Below the pieces are notes generated by a model that was given only the letters and a program-made list of their open reading frames with translations, did not search any database and was not told the DNA's origin. A program made the position numbers and the translations under genes. From NCBI RefSeq assembly GCF_000425185.1, contig NZ_AULH01000006.1, forward strand, positions 248,001 through 312,000: a stretch of DNA of 64,000 nucleotides. The letters are read 5' to 3'. This DNA comes from Pleomorphomonas koreensis DSM 23070 (GTDB taxonomy: Bacteria > Pseudomonadota > Alphaproteobacteria > Rhizobiales > Pleomorphomonadaceae). Below, piece by piece: positions 58,906 to 64,000 of this stretch; positions within the stretch are counted from its first letter, which is position 1, and each line of letters starts with the position of its first letter.

Positions 58906-59616
58906 TCAGTCGGCCAGCGTGATCTGGCCGTAGCGCAACGCCTCGACCACCGCCTGCGTCTTGTTGGTGGCGTCAAGCTTCTCGCCGGCATTCTGAAGAT
59001 GGGCGTGCACCGTCCGCTGGGAAATGTTGAGCGTCTCGGCGATCTCCTGCGCCGTCATGCCGAGCGCCGTCAGCTCCAGGACGCGCCGCTCGCGCGCCGA
59101 CAGGTCACCGGGGCGGGAGTCGATGAGGTAGCCGAGCGCCCGGAGCCGCCGGAAGGCCTGGTTGCACAGGAAGTCGAAGGCAACGAGGTCGAGTTCGGTC
59201 AGCGATAGCGCCTCGCCGAGGCCGATGACGGCCGCCTGATAGGGCGGGATGGAGGTGATCGGCACCGCGACGATGCGCGCCGACGCCTCGGGACCGGCGG
59301 CGGCCACCAGGTCGGAATGGCCCGAGATGCTGACGCCGTCGATCAGGCACGGCCGATGGGCAACGCGACAGCGCTCCAGCACCGGATCGCCCTTGTTGAT
59401 GGTGATGAGCTGGCCGCGTTCGGAACGAATGTCCGGCCAGCGAATATGCAGCACCAGCGGCTCCACCGGACGGCCCGGCATCGGGAGGCCCGAAATCAGC
59501 ACATGGCTGGCGCCATGGCCCAATAGGCGACGCTCGATCACCTCGAAGATCTTGTTCGCGCTGGAACAGGTGCGGAGGCCGACTGCGTCAGCCAGGATGT
59601 CGTCTGGCGTATTCAT
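58906..59616 (-). CDS. LuxR-type regulator with autoinducer-binding-like domain
   Basis: A 236-residue regulator. The N-terminal domain resembles the acyl-homoserine-lactone-binding domain, with RWPDIRSERGQL and GDPVLERCR matching the Trp and Asp-Pro positions. The later conserved Trp of the pocket seems replaced (HRPCLIDG), so the ligand may differ. The C-terminal LuxR-type HTH is clear: LSARERRVLELTALGMTAQE and IAETLNISQRTVHAHLQNAG. No luxI-type synthase is nearby, so it is a LuxR solo. Promoter in the AT-rich gap. Confidence 0.88.
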   Translation of the reverse strand: MNTPDDILADAVGLRTCSSANKIFEVIERRLLGHGASHVLISGLPMPGRPVEPLVLHIRWPDIRSERGQLITINKGDPVLERCRVAHRPCLIDGVSISGHSDLVAAAGPEASARIVAVPITSIPPYQAAVIGLGEALSLTELDLVAFDFLCNQAFRRLRALGYLIDSRPGDLSARERRVLELTALGMTAQEIAETLNISQRTVHAHLQNAGEKLDATNKTQAVVEALRYGQITLAD

Positions 59617-60309
59617 GATTTCGACCCAACCCTCCGGCCGCCAGGAAGGCGGCAGTTCGTTTCAAGTGCCCGCATGCTTCGACTGCTTTCCGCATAAAAA
59701 CGCACGATTGAACGAACAGTTTCCTTGTAGAGCACATTTTTCGTCAAATAAAGCCTTTCATGCTGAAAATGTACAATATTACACCAATTATTACGCTTCT
59801 CATTTTCAAAAAGGGCTTATTCACGGTTCTCTTTCTTAATTATTTCATTCAAAAACTTTCATGTTTCATGCGGAACGACGCCCGCATGACAGGTTTATCA
59901 CGCAGGAAGTTTAGTATCGACTTTTGGATTGAAATTTATTTATAGAAAATAATGAGACCAATGAGAACCGCTGTGTACTTATCCAGAAACGAGTACATCG
60001 GCCTTGCATGCAGCCTGCATTCGATTGAACGATTTAAAACCTCAAGTCACACCGTTACCTGTGTCCACCATCCATGGTTACATAAAAACGCTTCAACAAG
60101 CTGTAGTTTATGAATTTCCAATCCGGCGATGCCTGCCGATGGGGTCGGAAGTCGGCTCCAGCGGGACCTCCCGATTTCCCGGCCGGTTAGCCAGCAACAT
60201 TTTATTGTGGATTTTACTTAGATGCAATGCCGGCGCGCCGCGCGCCTTTGCCCTCGTCGCGTCGGCCGAAGATGGACTATAAGGTGATCCATCTCACCTG
60301 GAGACACCG
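59617..60309. other. AT-rich intergenic region
   Basis: A 693-bp gap whose central part (about 59690-60120) is far more AT-rich than the rest of the window. It contains a long imperfect dyad at about 59745-59821: AATAAAGCC against GGGCTTATT outside, and TGAAAATG (59764-59771) against CATTTTCA (59801-59808) inside. Short ORFs at 59760-59945 and 60004-60282 lack protein-like features and start signals. Just ahead of the peptidase gene is AGGTGA-TCCATC-TCACCT (60282-60299), a possible operator or hairpin next to the Shine-Dalgarno. The divergent luxR-type and peptidase promoters must lie here. Confidence 0.65.
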
Positions 60310-61695
60310 ATGTCCGTTACCGCCGTTCTTTCCCGCGTCGACGCCGACTTCCCGAAAAGCCTCGACCGCCTGTTCGACTTCCTGCGCATCCCCTCGATCT
60401 CGGCCGATCCGGCCTATGCCGGCGATTGCGCCCGCGCCGCCGACTGGCTGGTGGCCGAGCTGACCGCGCTCGGCTTTGCGGCCTCGGTGCGCCCGACGCC
60501 CAAGCATCCGATGGTGGTCGGCCACTACGACAAGGCCGGCCCCGGCAAGCCGCACGTGCTGTTCTACGCCCATTACGACGTGCAGCCGGTCGATCCGCTG
60601 GAGCTGTGGGACTCGCCGCCCTTCGAGCCGGTGGTGAAGACGATGCCGGACGGCAGCAAGCGCATCCTTGCCCGCGGCGCCGAGGACGACAAGGGCCAGT
60701 TGATGACCTTCCTGGAAGCCTGCCGGGCGCTGATCGCCGAAACCGGTACGCTGCCGGTCAATGTCACCTTCTTCTCGGAGGGCGAGGAGGAATCGGGCTC
60801 GCCGTCGATGATCCCGTTCCTGGAGGCCAACAAGGAGGAGCTGTCCGTCGACGTGGCGCTGGTCTGCGATACCGAGATGTGGGACCGCAAGACGCCGGCC
60901 ATCACCACCATGCTGCGCGGTCTGGTCGGCGAGGAGATCTCCGTCCGCTGCGCCAGCCACGATCTGCATTCCGGCTCCTTCGGCGGCGCGGCGCTCAATC
61001 CGCTGCACGTGCTGACCAGGATTCTCGGCGGCCTGCACGACGATGACGGCCGCGTCACCCTCCCCGGCTTCTACGACGGCGTCGCCGACTTGACCCCCGA
61101 ACTGCGTGCCAACTGGGAGGGTCTCGGCTTCGACGCCGCCGCCTTCCTTGGCGGCGCCGGACTGACCACGCCGGCCGGCGAGACCGATCGCACGGTGCTT
61201 GAGAAGATATGGTCGCGGCCGACCGCCGAGATCAACGGCCTGGCCGGCGGCTATGCCGGCCCCGGCTTCAAGACGGTACTGCCGGCCGCCGCCGAGGCCA
61301 AGGTGTCGTTCCGCCTGGTCGCCGGGCAAGACCCCGACAAGATCCGCGCTGCCTTCCGGACGTATGTCACCGACCGCCTGCCGCCCGACGCCAAGGTCGA
61401 GTTCAACGGGCACGGCGGCAGCCCGGCCGTCCATATCGCCATCGACGGCCCGGCGGTGGCCAAGGCGCGGGCGGCGCTCGAAGCCGAATGGGGCAAGGCG
61501 CCGGCACTGATCGGCTCGGGCGGTTCCATTCCGGTGGTCGGTCACTTCAAGTCGATCCTCGGCATGGACAGCCTGATGATCGGCTTCGGCCTCGATGACG
61601 ACCGCATCCATTCGCCCAACGAGAAATACGAGGTGTCGAGCTACCACGGCGGCATCCGCTCCTGGGTGCGCATCCTCGACGCGCTCGCCTCCTGA
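60310..61695 (+). CDS. M20-family dipeptidase
   Basis: A 461-residue M20 metallopeptidase (ArgE/DapE/carnosinase-type). Metal ligands: His in VLFYAHYDVQP, Asp in RGAEDDKGQ, Glu-Glu in FFSEGEEESGS, Asp in LVCDTEMWD and His in SSYHGGIRS. The inserted dimerisation domain (SFRLVAGQDPDKIRAAF) is typical. Cytoplasmic, hydrolyses dipeptides or similar amides; the exact substrate is unknown. GGAG lies 6 nt ahead of the ATG, and a terminator follows. Confidence 0.93.
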   Translation: MSVTAVLSRVDADFPKSLDRLFDFLRIPSISADPAYAGDCARAADWLVAELTALGFAASVRPTPKHPMVVGHYDKAGPGKPHVLFYAHYDVQPVDPLELWDSPPFEPVVKTMPDGSKRILARGAEDDKGQLMTFLEACRALIAETGTLPVNVTFFSEGEEESGSPSMIPFLEANKEELSVDVALVCDTEMWDRKTPAITTMLRGLVGEEISVRCASHDLHSGSFGGAALNPLHVLTRILGGLHDDDGRVTLPGFYDGVADLTPELRANWEGLGFDAAAFLGGAGLTTPAGETDRTVLEKIWSRPTAEINGLAGGYAGPGFKTVLPAAAEAKVSFRLVAGQDPDKIRAAFRTYVTDRLPPDAKVEFNGHGGSPAVHIAIDGPAVAKARAALEAEWGKAPALIGSGGSIPVVGHFKSILGMDSLMIGFGLDDDRIHSPNEKYEVSSYHGGIRSWVRILDALAS

Positions 61696-61722
61696 GGCGA
61701 TCGCCAGCATTGCGGCCAATCC

Positions 61723-61764
61723 GGCGGCCGGGCCGTCCCAGCGGGGCGTCCCGGCCGCCGTTTT
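61723..61764 (+). terminator. Rho-independent terminator of the dipeptidase gene
   Basis: 10-bp stem GGCGGCCGGG/CCCGGCCGCC with a 17-nt loop followed by GTTTTCG. It lies 28 bp after the stop codon. Confidence 0.8.
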
Positions 61765-61816
61765 CGTCTGATGAGTTGTTGTATCGGTCTATTGCGCATT
61801 GACGAGGGAATTGCAT

Positions 61817-61850
61817 AGCCTTATTGATTGAAAAAAATCATTTGAAGGCT
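61817..61850 (+). promoter_or_regulatory. Nested palindrome just ahead of the LacI-family gene
   Basis: Outer arms AGCCTT (61817-61822) and AAGGCT (61845-61850), inner arms TGATT (61825-61829) and AATCA (61836-61840), with an A-run in the centre. It ends 10 bp before the ATG at 61861. It may be an operator for autoregulation or an mRNA hairpin that hides the ribosome site. No good Shine-Dalgarno is visible for this gene. Confidence 0.5.
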
Positions 61851-61860
61851 GTATCCCTCA

Positions 61861-62883
61861 ATGAAGATCACCTTGCGGACGGTGGCTGAGGCAGCAGGCG
61901 TCAGCGTGGCGACGGTCGACCGTGTGCTGAACCGGCGCGACGGCGTGCGTTCGGTGACCATCGACAAGGTGGAAAGCGCCATCCGCCAGCTCGGATATGC
62001 GCCGTCCAGCCTGGCCGGCCGGGTGCAGCCCGGCACCAGCCGCTTCGCCTTCGTGCTGCCGCGCGGCCACAATCCGTTCTTCGAGGCGCTGGAATCCAGC
62101 ATCCAGCGGCTCGGTGACTGGCTGCCCTACAAGGGCGCCGGCTTCGACATCCGCCATGTCGACGTGTTCGACGGCGAGATGCTTGCCGAGGCGTTGAGGG
62201 AAATTCGGCAGGATAGCTATGCCGGCGTCGCCGTCGCCGCCCTCGACCATCCCGCCGTGCGCGAGGCGATCAACGCATTGAAGGCCGATGGCGTCGCCGT
62301 GGTGACGCTGGTGTCGGACGTGCCGAGTTCGCGCCGCGACCGCTTCGTCGGCATCGACAACACCGCCGCCGGCCGCACCGCCGGCTCGCTCATCGGCCGC
62401 TTCCTGCCCAACCAGGCCGGCAAGGTAGCGCTGCTGGCCGGCTCGCTGGCGCTGCGCGACCATGCCGAGCGCCGCTTCGGCTTCGAGCAGGTGATCGCCC
62501 AGGACTTCCCCGATGTCCACGTCATCGCGCTGCGCGAGGGCCGCGACGATCCGGCCCGTGTTCACAAGCTGGTCGAGGATCTGCTCCGCCAGCATCCGGA
62601 CCTCGGCGGCATCTACAACGCCGGCGCCGGCAACGCCGGCGTCATTTCGGCGCTGGAGGCCAGCGGCCGGGCGCGCGACATCGTCTACATCGCCCACGAA
62701 CTGATCGAGGAGAACCGCGAGGCGCTGGTGCGCGGCACCATCGATGCGGTGATCAACCAGGACCCCGGCCACGAGGTGCGCTCGGCGGCCCGCGTGCTGC
62801 TGTCGCTGACCTCCGACTGGCAGATCATCGACGAGCAGGAGCGCATTCGCATCGACATCTTCCTGCGCGACAATCTCCTGTAG
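61861..62883 (+). CDS. LacI-family transcriptional regulator
   Basis: A 340-residue regulator: N-terminal HTH (LRTVAEAAGVSVATVDRVLN), hinge helix region (SSLAGRVQPGTS), and a periplasmic-binding-protein-type sugar domain (FAFVLPRGHNPFFEALESSI; VGIDNTAAGRTAGSLIGRFL). The DRVLNRR version of the recognition helix, with Asp, is a subtype found in rhizobial sugar regulators. It lies 32 bp ahead of xylB in the same direction, so it probably controls xylulokinase and a sugar operon that continues beyond the window. Confidence 0.92.
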   Translation: MKITLRTVAEAAGVSVATVDRVLNRRDGVRSVTIDKVESAIRQLGYAPSSLAGRVQPGTSRFAFVLPRGHNPFFEALESSIQRLGDWLPYKGAGFDIRHVDVFDGEMLAEALREIRQDSYAGVAVAALDHPAVREAINALKADGVAVVTLVSDVPSSRRDRFVGIDNTAAGRTAGSLIGRFLPNQAGKVALLAGSLALRDHAERRFGFEQVIAQDFPDVHVIALREGRDDPARVHKLVEDLLRQHPDLGGIYNAGAGNAGVISALEASGRARDIVYIAHELIEENREALVRGTIDAVINQDPGHEVRSAARVLLSLTSDWQIIDEQERIRIDIFLRDNLL

Positions 62884-62915
62884 CACCGGATACCAAACAA
62901 CACTGGGAGGAGACC

Positions 62916-64000
62916 ATGACCACCTATCTCGGCCTCGACATCGGCACGTCGTCGGTGAAGGCCGTTCTCGTCGGCGACGGCGAGAAGATCATCGCCACCG
63001 CCTCGGCGTCGCTTGAGGTGTCGCGGCCGCATGCCGGCTGGTCCGAGCAGGACGGCGACAGCTGGATCACCGCGACCGAGAGCGCCATCGACCAGCTCAA
63101 GGCCAGCCATCCGAAGGAACTTTCGGCCGTGGCCGGCATCGGCCTTTCCGGCCAGATGCACGGCGCGACGCTGCTCGACAAGTCCGACAAGCCGCTCCGG
63201 CCGGCCATCCTCTGGAACGACGTCCGCTCGGCCGCCGAATGCGCCGAGCTGGAAGCCCGCTGCCCTGATCTCCGCGCCATCGCCGGCAACATCGCCATGC
63301 CCGGCTTCACCGCGCCCAAGCTCGCCTGGGTGAAGAAGCACGAGCCGGAGATTTTCGCCAAGACCGCCAAGGTGCTGCTGCCGAAGGACTATGTCCGGCT
63401 GTGGCTGACCGGCGACTACGTTTCCGACATGTCGGACGCCGCCGGCACCCTCTGGCTCGACGTCGGCAAACGCGCCTGGTCGCCGGAACTGCTGGCCGCC
63501 ACCGATCTTTCGCTCGACCACATGCCGCGCCTCGTCGAAGGCACCGAATCCTCCGGCAATCTGCGCGCCGAGCTGACCGCCCGCTGGGGCATCGCCAAGG
63601 CGCCGGTGGTGGCCGGCGGCGGCGGCGACAACGCGGCGAGCGCTGTCGGCATGGGCGCCGTCAAGCCCGGCGCCGCTTTCGCCTCGCTCGGCACCTCGGG
63701 CGTGCTGTTCGTCTCCAACGCCTCGTTCTCGCCCAACACCGAGGGCGCGGTGCACGCCTTCTGCCATGCGGTGCCCAACACCTGGCACCAGATGGGCGTC
63801 ATCCTGTCGGCCACCGACAGCCTGCAATGGCTGTCGCACCTCCTGGAGACGCCGGCGCCCGAGCTGACCCGCGGCCTCGACCCGAAGCCGGCCAAACCGT
63901 CGCCGGTCACCTTCCTGCCCTATCTCTCCGGCGAGCGCACGCCGCACAACGACGCCGCCGCGCGCGGCGTGTTCGTCGGCCTCAGCCACACCACCGGCCG
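62916..64000 (+). CDS. xylB: Xylulokinase (3' truncated)
   Basis: The first 361 codons of a FGGY-family kinase that makes D-xylulose-5-phosphate from D-xylulose and ATP. N-terminal TYLGLDIGTSSVKAVLVGD, substrate region LSGQMHGATLLD and ILWNDVRSAAEC, VLLPKDYVRLWLTGDYVSDM, and C-terminal domain start with catalytic Asp in GGGGDNAASAVG and SLGTSGVLFV. It continues past base 64000. GGGAGGAG precedes the ATG. Pairing with a LacI regulator suggests a xylose or related polyol operon; other pentulose substrates are possible. Confidence 0.93.
   Translation, partial: MTTYLGLDIGTSSVKAVLVGDGEKIIATASASLEVSRPHAGWSEQDGDSWITATESAIDQLKASHPKELSAVAGIGLSGQMHGATLLDKSDKPLRPAILWNDVRSAAECAELEARCPDLRAIAGNIAMPGFTAPKLAWVKKHEPEIFAKTAKVLLPKDYVRLWLTGDYVSDMSDAAGTLWLDVGKRAWSPELLAATDLSLDHMPRLVEGTESSGNLRAELTARWGIAKAPVVAGGGGDNAASAVGMGAVKPGAAFASLGTSGVLFVSNASFSPNTEGAVHAFCHAVPNTWHQMGVILSATDSLQWLSHLLETPAPELTRGLDPKPAKPSPVTFLPYLSGERTPHNDAAARGVFVGLSHTTG

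Noticed and set aside
59760-60282. Short ORFs in the AT-rich gap (61 and 92 codons)
   Set aside because: No Shine-Dalgarno, no protein-like pattern; stop codons are just sparse by chance.

Overview
The window is a stretch of GC-rich alphaproteobacterial chromosome, most likely from the order Hyphomicrobiales (Rhizobiales). The main evidence is gene order: a PleC-like kinase, glnE, a two-component pair, degP, the cytochrome c maturation operon (cycHJKL, here ccmIEFH) and the feuPQ two-component system are arranged as known from rhizobia. MucR/Ros, DUF6456, DUF5330, DUF1491 and the DivJ-like kinase fit the same order. The genus cannot be fixed from the sequence. No rRNA, tRNA, CRISPR array, insertion sequence or integrase was seen.

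Layout. 1-17 kb: truncated pleC-like kinase (+), then a long minus-strand block with glnE, an OmpR/EnvZ-type pair, a DegP protease, ccmIEFH, an unknown helical protein, a glycine-zipper lipoprotein and feuN-like/feuP/feuQ. 17-34 kb: an almost complete gene transfer agent (GTA) structural cluster of the Rhodobacter capsulatus type on the minus strand. It runs g1, g2, g3, g3.5, a small ORF, g4, g5, g6, g8, g9, g10, g10.1, g11, g12, g13, g14, g15 and a DUF2793 glycine-rich tail-fibre gene. Two plus-strand genes sit inside it: a WYL-type regulator between terminase and portal, and a small DUF465-like gene behind an FNR/FixK-type box between g11 and g12. 34-45 kb: YitT and YcgN proteins, PBP1A with DUF1214/DUF1254 partners, a DUF2336 protein, mucR, a DnaA-C-like HTH gene with DUF6456, sufE and DUF5330. 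45-59 kb: DivJ-like kinase, peptidoglycan-binding protein, DUF1491, oligopeptidase B, sodB, a response regulator, aminotransferase, dehalogenase, malQ, GNAT acetyltransferase, HerA-like ATPase and a LuxR-type regulator. 59-64 kb: an AT-rich gap, an M20 dipeptidase, a LacI regulator and a truncated xylulokinase.

The most notable signal is in the GTA cluster. g10.1 (tail assembly chaperone) has no usable start codon. It lies in the -1 frame of g10, and the overlap holds a canonical X XXY YYZ slippery heptamer, an upstream Shine-Dalgarno-like AGGAGGAGG and a hairpin 8 nt downstream. This is the arrangement of the lambda G/GT programmed frameshift. Other unexplained signals are an 11-site cluster of GANTC (CcrM methylation) sequences around a 253-bp gap inside the GTA operon, a 10-bp-phased tandem repeat built on CATGANTC upstream of yitT, a run of three hairpins next to degP of which two share loop sequence but have different paired stems, and a palindrome inside the likely g1-g2 promoter.

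How the parts may connect: the PleC-like and DivJ-like kinases would act on the DivK/CtrA cell-cycle pathway, CtrA controls GTA genes in Rhodobacter, and CcrM/GcrA act through GANTC. The window therefore has both ends of a possible cell-cycle-to-GTA link, but this is inference only.
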